A stretch of 64,000 nt of DNA. It comes from Gammaproteobacteria bacterium. GTDB taxonomy: Bacteria; Pseudomonadota; Gammaproteobacteria; Ga0077536. The translations under genes and the position numbers were made by a program. This document shows, one piece after another, positions 17,813 to 25,431 of this stretch (positions are counted from its first letter, which is position 1; each line of letters starts with the position of its first letter). The notes under the pieces are model-generated. The model saw only the letters and a list, made by a program, of their open reading frames with translations. It ran no database searches and was not told the origin of the DNA. The DNA lies in contig JACKNH010000004.1 of NCBI GenBank assembly GCA_024234975.1, forward strand, positions 382,453-446,452, in the 5' to 3' direction.

Positions 17813-18384
17813 AATTCTGCAGCCAGTGCGGATCGGCGCGCATCGAGCATGTCGTGCCGATGGGCGATTCACGGCCCCGGCATGTCTGCCCTGAGTGCGC
17901 CACCATCTATTATCAGAACCCGAAGATTGTCGCGGGCTGCCTGCCGGTTTATGGCGACCGGGTACTGCTCTGCAGACGCGCGATAGAGCCGCGCCACGGT
18001 TTCTGGACATTGCCTGCCGGGTTCATGGAGAACGAAGAGACGACAGTGGAAGCGGCAATGCGCGAAACGCGCGAGGAAGCCAACGCGAACGTCGAAATCG
18101 AACAACTCTACACGTTGATCAACCTGCCACACGTCAGCCAGGTGTACATGATGTACCGGGCGAAGCTGCTGGACCTCGATTTCCACCCCGGTGCCGAAAG
18201 TCTCGAGGTGGCGTTGTTTACCGAGGACACGCTGCCGTGGAATGCCCTGGCATTTCCAACCGTCGCACAGACGTTGCGGTTTTACTTCGAGGACCGGCAG
18301 CGCCAGGATTTCCTGTTTCGTGCGGGGGATATCGTTCGCGTCGACGGTCAACCCATCTATCTGGAGCGCCGCCCATCGCCCTGA
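17809..18384 (+). CDS. Nudix hydrolase with N-terminal zinc ribbon
   Basis: A 191-residue protein with two CxxC knuckles (FCSQCG and VCPECA) like those of NADH pyrophosphatase NudC, and a Nudix box starting at GFMENEETTVEAAMRETREEA. The conserved Gly after the EE of the box is Asn, a mild departure from the consensus GX5EX7REUXEEXGU. Substrate unknown; the family hydrolyses nucleoside diphosphates linked to another moiety. Its start overlaps the tesA stop codon. Confidence 0.85.
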   Translation: MKFCSQCGSARIEHVVPMGDSRPRHVCPECATIYYQNPKIVAGCLPVYGDRVLLCRRAIEPRHGFWTLPAGFMENEETTVEAAMRETREEANANVEIEQLYTLINLPHVSQVYMMYRAKLLDLDFHPGAESLEVALFTEDTLPWNALAFPTVAQTLRFYFEDRQRQDFLFRAGDIVRVDGQPIYLERRPSP

Positions 18385-18577
18385 TGGTGCAGCCATCGGA
18401 CCCCGGAGTGAGACGAAGTTGGCGTTGTTCCGGGGTGAATGTGAAATCGAGATACTTCCCCTTGGCTATTGTCAGGCTCTCCCTTAAAGTGGCCGGTCTT
18501 GACAAGCGGGCGTTGTCTGACCTGCTTGCTTCCGCCCCCCCAAATCCAGTGCTCATGGTATTAGGAGATACCCCCAG

Positions 18578-19777
18578 ATGATCGAACCACATGGCTCCAC
18601 CGAGCTTTCGCCCAGATACGTTTCCGATGCCGCCCGTCGTGCCGAATTGGCCGCCGAAGCGAAAAATCTGCCGTCGTTGTTGGTGAACTCCGCCGCGGCG
18701 GCCAATGCCGTCATGCTTGGCGCCGGCTATTTCAACCCGCTGACCGGCTTCCAGGACCTTGCCGATGCCATCAGCATTGCGGAAAAAATGCACACTGCGG
18801 ACGGCCTGTTCTGGCCGGTGCCGGTCTTGAATCTGACCAAAGATGCCGCTGGCCTCGAGCCGGGAATGCGGGTCGCGTTGCGCGATCCCAATGTCGAAGG
18901 CAATCCGGTCCTCGCCGTGCAGACCATCGAGAAAATCGAGCAGGTGGACGAAGCCACGTTGACCCGGATCGCCGAGAAGGTGTTCGGAACCCTGGATCCC
19001 AAGCATCCTGGGGTGGCGACGTTCATGTCGCTGGGAAATGTGCTGCTGTCCGGTCCGATCGACGTGTTGAACTACAGCTACTTCGAGCAGGAGTTTCCGG
19101 ATACCTTCCGGACGGCGACGCAGATTCGCGAAGACATGGGGAGCCGTAATTGGGAGACCGTGGTCGCATTCCAGACCCGTAACCCCATGCACCGGGCGCA
19201 CGAAGAGCTGTGCCGCATGGCCAAGGATACGCTCAACGCCGACGGTATCCTGATCCACATGCTGCTGGGCAAACTGAAAGCAGGTGATATTCCTGCTGCC
19301 GTACGCGATGCATCCATCCGCAAGATGGCCGAAGTCTATTTCGAACCGAATACCGTTCTCATTACCGGTTACGGCTTCGACATGCTCTACGCCGGTCCGC
19401 GCGAAGCCGTCCTGCACGCGGTGTTCCGTCAGAATGCAGGCTGTACGCATCTCATCGTTGGTCGCGATCATGCCGGTGTCGGCAGCTACTACGGTCCGTT
19501 CGATGCGCAGACCATCTTCCATGACGAGGTACCCGAAGGTGCATTGAAGATCAAAATCTTCGAGGCCGATCACACCGCCTATTCGAAGAAGCTCAATCGT
19601 GTCGTAATGATGCGCGATGTGCCAGACCATACGCCGGAAGATTTCGTCATGCTGTCGGGTACCAAGGTACGCGAAATGCTGGCAGCGGGGCAGGATCTGC
19701 CTCCGGAGTTCGCACGGCCCGAAGTGGCGCGCATCCTGATGAAGTTCTACCAGGAGGAAGCCGCGGCCGGCCGCTGA
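18578..19777 (+). CDS. sat: Sulfate adenylyltransferase (ATP sulfurylase), Sat type
   Basis: Interconverts ATP plus sulfate and adenylylsulfate plus pyrophosphate. The 399-residue single-chain enzyme belongs to the Sat/MET3 family rather than the CysD/CysN family used by E. coli. Motifs: QTRNPMHRAHE at 199-209 and GRDHAGVG at 295-302, with no APS-kinase extension. Sat enzymes serve sulfate assimilation in many bacteria and, run in reverse, sulfite oxidation in sulfur oxidisers; no apr or dsr genes are in the window to decide. A HIT-family gene follows after 22 bases. Confidence 0.95.
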   Translation: MIEPHGSTELSPRYVSDAARRAELAAEAKNLPSLLVNSAAAANAVMLGAGYFNPLTGFQDLADAISIAEKMHTADGLFWPVPVLNLTKDAAGLEPGMRVALRDPNVEGNPVLAVQTIEKIEQVDEATLTRIAEKVFGTLDPKHPGVATFMSLGNVLLSGPIDVLNYSYFEQEFPDTFRTATQIREDMGSRNWETVVAFQTRNPMHRAHEELCRMAKDTLNADGILIHMLLGKLKAGDIPAAVRDASIRKMAEVYFEPNTVLITGYGFDMLYAGPREAVLHAVFRQNAGCTHLIVGRDHAGVGSYYGPFDAQTIFHDEVPEGALKIKIFEADHTAYSKKLNRVVMMRDVPDHTPEDFVMLSGTKVREMLAAGQDLPPEFARPEVARILMKFYQEEAAAGR

Positions 19778-19799
19778 GCGGTCGTTACCGGCGACATAC

Positions 19800-20144
19800 A
19801 TGGGCGGGAAAACGTTGTTCAGCAAGATCATCGATCGTGAAATACCGGCCGATATCGTTTATGAAGATGACGAATGCCTGGCGTTCCGCGATATCAATCC
19901 GCAAGCGCCGACCCATGTGCTGCTGATCCCGAAAAAGCCCATCGCAATGGTGTCCGAGGCAACTGTCGCGGACACCGCTTTGCTGGGAATGCTGTTATTG
20001 AAAGCCGGTGACGTCGCGCGGCAGTTGGGCTGCGAAGAAGCATTCAGGCTTGTCGTCAACAATGGCGCGGGGGCAGGGCAGACCGTTTTTCATCTGCACA
20101 TTCATATACTGGCGGGCAGGCCATTGGGTTGGCCGCCGGGTTGA
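19800..20144 (+). CDS. HIT-family (HINT-type) nucleotide-binding hydrolase
   Basis: A 114-residue protein of the histidine triad family, closest to HINT/HinT purine nucleoside phosphoramidases. It begins TLFSKIIDREIPADIVYEDDECLAF, contains NNGAGAGQTVFHLHIHILAGR with the catalytic His triad HxHxH, and ends soon after. It probably forms an operon with sat. HINT proteins hydrolyse AMP-lysine and adenosine phosphosulfate analogues in vitro, so a link to APS made by Sat is thinkable but unproven. Confidence 0.92.
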   Translation: MGGKTLFSKIIDREIPADIVYEDDECLAFRDINPQAPTHVLLIPKKPIAMVSEATVADTALLGMLLLKAGDVARQLGCEEAFRLVVNNGAGAGQTVFHLHIHILAGRPLGWPPG

Positions 20145-20191
20145 GTCAGTCGGGCGGATAACGCCAGCCTGTTGCTGGCGATTACTTAAAA

Positions 20192-20227
20192 AAAACGGCG
20201 CGCCGGAAACCCCCGGCGCGCCGTTTT
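20192..20227. terminator. Bidirectional intrinsic terminator between the HIT gene and rho
   Basis: A perfect 15-bp stem (arms 20192-20206 and 20213-20227) with a 6-base loop; the core is GC rich and the arm ends are A on the left and T on the right, so each strand sees a U-run after the hairpin. It lies between two convergent genes and can end both. Confidence 0.93.
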
Positions 20228-20246
20228 CGTTTACTACCGTGTTCGA

Positions 20247-21503
20247 TCAGCGCTTCATTGAATCGAAGAACTCGGCGTTGTTCTTGGTGTTTTTCAGTCG
20301 TTCCAGCAGGAATTCCATTGCGTCCAGTTCGTCCATGGGATGGAGCAGCTTGCGCAGAATCCATACTTTCTGCAGTTCGTCCGGTGGCATCAGCAATTCC
20401 TCGCGGCGGGTGCCGGAACGATTGATGTTGATCGCCGGGAACACACGTTTCTCGCCGATTTTTCGGTCGAGATGAATTTCCATGTTGCCGGTGCCTTTGA
20501 ATTCCTCGTAAATCACGTCGTCCATGCGGGAACCGGTTTCCACCAGCGCAGTGGCAATAATCGTCAGGCTACCGCCTTCCTCGATATTTCTCGCCGCGCC
20601 GAAGAAGCGCTTTGGTCGCTGTAATGCATTGGCGTCGACACCGCCCGTCAGGACTTTGCCCGATGCCGGGACGACCGTGTTGTAGGCGCGCGCCAGGCGC
20701 GTGATGGAGTCAAGCAGAATCACCACGTCACGTTTGTGCTCGACCAGTCGCTTGGCTTTTTCAATCACCATTTCGGCCACCTGCACATGGCGTGCGGCCG
20801 GCTCGTCGAACGTGCTCGAAATGACTTCGCCCTTGACCGAGCGCTGCATTTCCGTGACTTCTTCCGGACGTTCATCAATCAGCAATACGATCAGGTAGCA
20901 ATCCGGATGGTTGTGTTCGACCGAGTGGGCAATGCTTTGCAGCATCATGGTTTTACCGGCTTTCGGCGGTGAAACGATCAGGCCGCGCTGGCCTTTGCCG
21001 ATGGGTGCTACAAGATTGATGACGCGGGGCGTCAGGTCTTCGGTGCTGCCGTTACCCAGTTCCAGATTCAACCGTTCCTGCGCGAACAGCGGCGTCAGGT
21101 TTTCAAACAGTACTTTGTGCTTGGTGTTTTCCGGCGGTTCGTAATTGATTTCGCTGACCTTCAGCAGCGCGAAGTATCGCTCGCCGTCCTTCGGCGGTCT
21201 GATCTTGCCGGAGATGGTATCGCCCGTACGCAGATTGAAGCGTCGGATCTGGCTGGGTGAGACATAGATGTCGTCGGGGCCGGCCAGGTAGGAGCAATCA
21301 CCGGATCGCAGGAAGCCGAAACCATCCTGCAGGATTTCCAGCACGCCATCACCGGAAATATCTTCGCCCTTCTTGGCGTGCGCTTTCAGGATGCCGAAGA
21401 TGACGTCCTGTTTGCGCGAGCGGGCCATACCTTCCAAGCCCATGCCTTCTGCGATTTCGACCAATTCCGATGCGGGTTTTTGTTTGAGTTCTGTCAGGTT
21501 CAT
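20247..21503 (-). CDS. rho: Transcription termination factor Rho
   Basis: A hexameric RNA-dependent ATPase that ends transcription at C-rich sites. The 418-residue protein has the N-terminal Rho helical domain (MNLTELKQKPASELVEIAE), a cold-shock-like RNA-binding region (GVLEILQDGFGFLRS, YVSPSQIRRF), Walker A PPKAGKT, the Q-loop, and R-loop residues near GKVLTGGVDANALQRPK, with no insertions. It follows trxA on the same strand across a leader of about 400 bases that probably holds its own promoter. Confidence 0.98.
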   Translation of the reverse strand: MNLTELKQKPASELVEIAEGMGLEGMARSRKQDVIFGILKAHAKKGEDISGDGVLEILQDGFGFLRSGDCSYLAGPDDIYVSPSQIRRFNLRTGDTISGKIRPPKDGERYFALLKVSEINYEPPENTKHKVLFENLTPLFAQERLNLELGNGSTEDLTPRVINLVAPIGKGQRGLIVSPPKAGKTMMLQSIAHSVEHNHPDCYLIVLLIDERPEEVTEMQRSVKGEVISSTFDEPAARHVQVAEMVIEKAKRLVEHKRDVVILLDSITRLARAYNTVVPASGKVLTGGVDANALQRPKRFFGAARNIEEGGSLTIIATALVETGSRMDDVIYEEFKGTGNMEIHLDRKIGEKRVFPAININRSGTRREELLMPPDELQKVWILRKLLHPMDELDAMEFLLERLKNTKNNAEFFDSMKR

Positions 21504-21909
21504 CGTGTGGAGAGTGATTGAGTGAAGGTGAATTGAAGGACACTGTGACGGCGCCTTCGCGATGTGCGAGGCGGCGGTTATGAATCTAAGTATTGGGCAC
21601 TGGGGAGGCGCGCCAAAACGTCGGCGGCAGAAACCTACTGGCGAAAAATAGCACGCATCCCCTTAAAGGTCTAGCCTGCTCCCGCAGGGTTGATGTCGGG
21701 TTCGTCGGGTGATGGCCGAAGGGCCGCATAATCCATGCGGGGCAGCGGCAATACCTGAAATAGCGTGCGATGACCCCGGCGACTTTAGGGCTGATTTGGC
21801 ATTGGTACGGTTACTGCCCCAAGGCCGCTGCGAAACAGGTTGCATACCGGCAAGCGGATTTTGCTGGCAAGGGCCGGTGCCGACGGGCACGGCCCTGCGT
21901 CCACCGGAT
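21504..21909 (-). promoter_or_regulatory. rho leader region with putative promoter
   Basis: The 406 bases between trxA and rho hold no convincing gene. On the minus strand an extended -10 (TGCTATTTT; hexamer at plus-strand 21645-21650) is preceded after 17 bases by TAGACC (21668-21673), a partial -35, predicting a start near 21638 and a leader of about 135 nt. Known rho genes are autoregulated by termination inside a long leader; the position fits but the sequence alone does not show it. A GC-rich imperfect hairpin after trxA (about 21870-21896) lacks a U-run. Confidence 0.45.
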
Positions 21910-22233
21910 TCAGATATTGCTGTCGATGAACGCGGTCAACTGGGACTTGGACAAGGCGCCAACATGCGTGGCAACCACGTTACCTTCCTTGAACAGCATC
22001 AGCGTGGGGACACCGCGAATTCCGTATTTCATCGAGGTCGACTGATTCTGGTCGACGTCCAGTTTGGCAACCTTGACCTTCCCTTCGTATGACGCTGAAA
22101 CCTCGTCGAGAATCGGCGCGATCATCTTGCACGGGCCGCACCAGGTCGCCCAGTAATCTACGAGCACGGGTTGATCAGATTTGAGGACGTCAGACTCGAA
22201 AGAGTCGTCGGAGACGTGGACTATGGTTGTCAT
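21910..22233 (-). CDS. trxA: Thioredoxin 1
   Basis: A 107-residue cytoplasmic disulfide reductase. The active site WCGPC has Cys32 and Cys35, the segment VDYWATWCGPCK is canonical, and the cis-Pro motif RGVPTLMLFKEG is intact. It lies upstream of rho and divergent from rhlB, the arrangement seen in E. coli and many gammaproteobacteria. Confidence 0.98.
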   Translation of the reverse strand: MTTIVHVSDDSFESDVLKSDQPVLVDYWATWCGPCKMIAPILDEVSASYEGKVKVAKLDVDQNQSTSMKYGIRGVPTLMLFKEGNVVATHVGALSKSQLTAFIDSNI

Positions 22234-22325
22234 GCTTGGGTGAACCCACAGGCTGTTGATACAGCTGCATTTTTGAACGAATGCGCGGGCTATTGCAAGC
22301 GAATTGAGCTATCCTGTCGCGCTCT

Positions 22326-23582
22326 ATGGAAAATTCACTCTCTGACGTCGCGTTTGCAACACTGCCGCTGCATCCAGATTTGCAACGCGGTCTCGCAGAC
22401 GCCGGCTACGCTTTCTGCACCCCAATCCAGGCACAGACGCTGCCGGAATCGCTGGCCGGCCACGATGTCATGGGCCAGGCCCAGACCGGGACCGGCAAGA
22501 CGGCTGCATTTCTGTTGGCGGTCATGGACAGACTGTTGCGCCAGCCTGCGCTTGCCGGGCGGGGTGACGCAGACCCGAGGGCGTTGATCGTGGCGCCGAC
22601 GCGCGAACTCGCGATTCAGATTCACAAGGACGCCTTGGTCCTGGGCGGGCATTGCGGTCTGCGTTTCGGATTGGCGTATGGCGGAGTGGATTATGACAAG
22701 CAGCGCAAGGCGCTGGTGGATGGCGTGGATGTGCTGATTGGTACGCCGGGTCGCCTCATTGATTACCACAAGCAACATGTGTTCACGCTCAAGTATGCCC
22801 AGGCCGCGGTGCTCGACGAAGCCGACCGCATGTTCGATCTTGGATTCATCAAGGACGTACGTTACCTCTTCCGCCGCATGCCGCCGCCCGAACAGCGGTT
22901 GAGTATGTTGTTCTCAGCGACCTTGTCCCTGCGCGTCAGCGAGCTGGCCTACGAACATATGAACAATCCGGTGACCGTGGAAATCGCCCCGGATCGCCGT
23001 ACTGCCGACAAGGTGACGCAGGTGTTGTACCACGTGGCAAGCGAAGAAAAGCTGCCATTGCTGCTGGGCTTGCTGAAGCGTGACGATCCGGCGAGAACGC
23101 TGGTGTTCGTCAATACCAAAGCCGCCGCGGCACGGGTTGAATCAACGCTGCGCGCCAACGACATCAATGCCAGTGCTTTGTCCGGTGATGTTCCACAGAA
23201 AAAGCGTCAGCGCTTGATGACGGATTTTGCCGAGGGCAACATCGCAGTGCTGGTAGCCACCGACGTCGCCGCCCGCGGATTGCATATTCCGGATGTCAGC
23301 CACGTGGTGAATTACGATCTGCCGCAGAATGCAGAGGACTATGTCCATCGCATCGGCCGTACGGCGCGGGCGGGTGCTTCCGGCGATGCTATCTCACTGG
23401 CGTGTGAGGAATACGTATTTTCGCTACCGGAAATCGAGCATTACATCGGGCACGCGGTGCCTACCTCCGGTTATGACGAATCGATGCTTGCGGACATTAA
23501 AATCCCCGAAGGTGAAGGTCGGCGTCGGGGCAACCGGCCGCACCGTGCCCGCCGCAGTGGGCGACCGCGCCAGCGGGCCTGA
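22326..23582 (+). CDS. rhlB: ATP-dependent RNA helicase RhlB
   Basis: A DEAD-box helicase of 418 residues, expected to work with RNase E in mRNA decay. Motifs in order: Q-motif in the N-terminal 40 residues (TPIQAQTLP), Walker A AQTGTGKT, PTRELAIQ, GTPGR, DEAD in LDEADRMFDLGFIKD, SAT, and HRIGRTARAGASGDAISL. The lysine/arginine-rich C-terminal tail and the divergent trxA neighbour favour RhlB over other DEAD-box proteins. Confidence 0.93.
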   Translation: MENSLSDVAFATLPLHPDLQRGLADAGYAFCTPIQAQTLPESLAGHDVMGQAQTGTGKTAAFLLAVMDRLLRQPALAGRGDADPRALIVAPTRELAIQIHKDALVLGGHCGLRFGLAYGGVDYDKQRKALVDGVDVLIGTPGRLIDYHKQHVFTLKYAQAAVLDEADRMFDLGFIKDVRYLFRRMPPPEQRLSMLFSATLSLRVSELAYEHMNNPVTVEIAPDRRTADKVTQVLYHVASEEKLPLLLGLLKRDDPARTLVFVNTKAAAARVESTLRANDINASALSGDVPQKKRQRLMTDFAEGNIAVLVATDVAARGLHIPDVSHVVNYDLPQNAEDYVHRIGRTARAGASGDAISLACEEYVFSLPEIEHYIGHAVPTSGYDESMLADIKIPEGEGRRRGNRPHRARRSGRPRQRA

Positions 23583-23624
23583 ATTCAACGTACATACAAG
23601 TTTTTTCAGGATGACGATTGCGCT

Positions 23625-23780
23625 ATGAACCGTCCACGTTATTTGTTGTGGATTTTGTTGCCGATTGCGCTGGTGGTATCACTGCTCGGAGGATGTGGCC
23701 AGAAGGGCGATCTATATCTGCCCGATGAGCCCCGCGACCAATCCGCGGTCGGCATCGAAACCGCTGAACGACCGGCCTGA
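23625..23780 (+). CDS. lptM: LptM (YifL)-type small lipoprotein
   Basis: A 51-residue lipoprotein. MNRPRY is followed by a hydrophobic stretch and the lipobox LGGC at Cys24, then GQKGDLYLPDEP, the short conserved patch of the YifL/LptM family (CGQKGPLYLP in E. coli). LptM helps assemble the LPS translocon LptDE by mimicking LPS. It lies directly before lysA, as yifL precedes dapF and lysA relatives in other gammaproteobacteria. The lysA GTG starts five bases after the stop. Confidence 0.85.
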   Translation: MNRPRYLLWILLPIALVVSLLGGCGQKGDLYLPDEPRDQSAVGIETAERPA

Positions 23781-23784
23781 ATCC

Positions 23785-25029
23785 GTGAGTTTCTTCAATT
23801 ATCAGAACGGGCAGCTTTACCTGGAGCAGGTTCAACTGAACGATGTTGTCGCCCGGTTCGGTACCCCTTGCTACGTCTACTCCAAGGCGTGCATCGAAGC
23901 GAATTTCGCCCAGTACCGCACGGCACTTGCCCATCGTAACCATAAAATCCTCTACGCGGTAAAGGCCAATTCCAACCTGGCCATCCTGCAACTATTGGCG
24001 AAAGCAGGCGCCGGGTTTGACATCGTCTCCGGTGGTGAACTGGCGCGTGTGCTGATGGCCGGTGGCAATGCGGCGGATACGGCGTTTGCCGGCGTTGGCA
24101 AGACCCGCGCCGAAATCGAATACGCGCTGGCGCAGGGCATAGGATGCTTCAATGTCGAATCGACCAATGAACTGAAGCTGCTGAGCCAGGTTGCCACTGC
24201 AATGGGCCGCACCGCGCCGATCGCCATCCGGATCAATCCTGACGTCGATCCCAAGACGCATCCCTATATCGCAACCGGTCTGCGTGAAAACAAGTTCGGC
24301 ATTCCGATAGATGATGGTCTGGAAGTCTACCGGCTGGCACGTTCCCTGCCGGGGCTGGAAATCACCGGTGTCTGTTGCCATATCGGTTCGCAGTTGACCG
24401 ACCTCACGCCTTATCTCGATGCCGTTTCGAGGGTCATAAGCCTGGTGGACAGCCTGGCTGCCGACGGCATCCATTTGCATCACCTGGACGTCGGCGGCGG
24501 TGTCGGCATCGGTTACGTGGAAGATGCGCCAAAGCTGAGCGTTGGCGAATTCTGCGCGGCCATGGACAAGCTGGTCGACCGCCGGCTGGCCTTGCATATG
24601 GAGCCGGGACGATCCATCGTAGGCGCGGCCGGTACACTGTTGACCGAAGTCGTATATCTGAAGCAGGCACCGGAGCGTCGCTTTGCCGTGGTAGACGCGG
24701 CGATGAATGACCTGATGCGTCCCGCGCTCTATCAGGCGTGGCACCGCATCGTTCCGTTGACCCAACGCAACGATGACGGCGTCGACTATGACATCGTCGG
24801 ACCGGTATGCGAGTCTGCGGACGTTCTGGGGCGAAGTCGAAGGCTCGCTATTGCAGAAGGTGACTGCCTGGCGATTCTGGATGCCGGCGCCTACGGATTT
24901 GTGATGGCGTCAAACTACAATACCCGGCCGCGTCCGCCTGAGGTATTGGTGGACGGCGGGCGCGCGAACCTGGTGCGACAGCGCGAACAGTTTGATGACT
25001 TGGTGCGCGGCGAGCAATTATTGGGCTGA
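23785..25029 (+). CDS. lysA: Diaminopimelate decarboxylase LysA
   Basis: A PLP enzyme that decarboxylates meso-diaminopimelate to lysine. From the GTG at 23785 it has 414 residues. Key elements: the PLP Lys60 in YAVKANSN, CCHIGSQ, the phosphate-binding LDVGGGVGIGY, EPGRSIVGAAG, and the substrate Cys in GPVCESADVLG and DAGAYGFVMASNYN. Coupled to the lptM gene by a four-base gap. An upstream in-frame stretch exists but overlaps lptM and is not homologous. Confidence 0.95.
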   Translation: MSFFNYQNGQLYLEQVQLNDVVARFGTPCYVYSKACIEANFAQYRTALAHRNHKILYAVKANSNLAILQLLAKAGAGFDIVSGGELARVLMAGGNAADTAFAGVGKTRAEIEYALAQGIGCFNVESTNELKLLSQVATAMGRTAPIAIRINPDVDPKTHPYIATGLRENKFGIPIDDGLEVYRLARSLPGLEITGVCCHIGSQLTDLTPYLDAVSRVISLVDSLAADGIHLHHLDVGGGVGIGYVEDAPKLSVGEFCAAMDKLVDRRLALHMEPGRSIVGAAGTLLTEVVYLKQAPERRFAVVDAAMNDLMRPALYQAWHRIVPLTQRNDDGVDYDIVGPVCESADVLGRSRRLAIAEGDCLAILDAGAYGFVMASNYNTRPRPPEVLVDGGRANLVRQREQFDDLVRGEQLLG

Positions 25030-25031
25030 TC

Positions 25032-25077
25032 GCACCAAAATAGTTCTTCTTGTAAGGCATGCGCACCACGGTAGTGC
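25032..25077 (+). promoter_or_regulatory. Tandem NtrC-type sites upstream of glnA
   Basis: Site 2: GCACCA (25063-25068), CGG, TAGTGC (25072-25077), matching the NtrC palindrome GCACCA-N3-TGGTGC at 11 of 12 arm positions. Site 1: GCACCA (25032-25037), AAA, TAGTTC (25041-25046), a weaker match. They lie about 55-100 bp upstream of the sigma-54 promoter at 25130, the usual enhancer distance, and centres are 31 bp apart, about three helical turns. Established: NtrC activates glnA from such sites; here it is read from sequence only. Confidence 0.75.
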
Positions 25078-25129
25078 AATTGTCGCTGGCTGGGCGCAGA
25101 ATGAGTCCCAAGAATCAATGGCTTGCCTG

Positions 25130-25145
25130 TGGCACATAGCTTGCT
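25130..25145 (+). promoter_or_regulatory. Sigma-54 promoter of glnA
   Basis: TGGCAC (25130-25135), 5 bases, TTGCT (25141-25145): a perfect match to the -24/-12 consensus TGGCAC-N5-TTGCW with the invariant GG and GC correctly spaced. The predicted start is near 25157, so the glnA leader would be about 275 nt. Dependent on RpoN and activated by NtrC bound at 25032-25077. Confidence 0.9.
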
Positions 25146-25431
25146 TACGGTACGGGACGCAAACGCTTCCCATGGCCCACCAGGCTGAGGCGGTGAGCAG
25201 CGAGCTTTCCCGCGAGCAGGTCTTCCGGAAGATGAGCAGTCACGTGGCATCTGTATTCCATGGTGACCTCCGGATCATTTGTCTGCCAGGGAGCAATGGT
25301 TGGTTGGCGACGCTTCGGGTCGCAGATTGAATACGATGTGGCGTGGCCGACGGTACATAACAAGGCACGCGGGGATGTTGTTCTGATTGTTTGAATCTAT
25401 TGCGAGTAATCGCTTCGGAGGAGTGTTAGAG
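25146..25431 (+). other. Long glnA leader, no gene seen
   Basis: About 285 bases from the sigma-54 promoter to the glnA ATG. No convincing ORF with a ribosome binding site and no strong hairpin-plus-U-run. The ribosome binding site GGAGGAG is at about 25419-25425, seven bases before the ATG. The stretch could hold a second, sigma-70-type glnA promoter, as in E. coli glnAp1, but no clear hexamer pair was found. Confidence 0.5.

Noticed and set aside
18218..19831. Minus-strand open frame of 537 codons
   Set aside because: Exact antisense of sat, whose motifs are clear on the plus strand; the translation is not protein-like.
21870..21896. Hairpin after trxA as a terminator
   Set aside because: The stem has a bulge and no U-run follows on the minus strand, so it is not called as a terminator.
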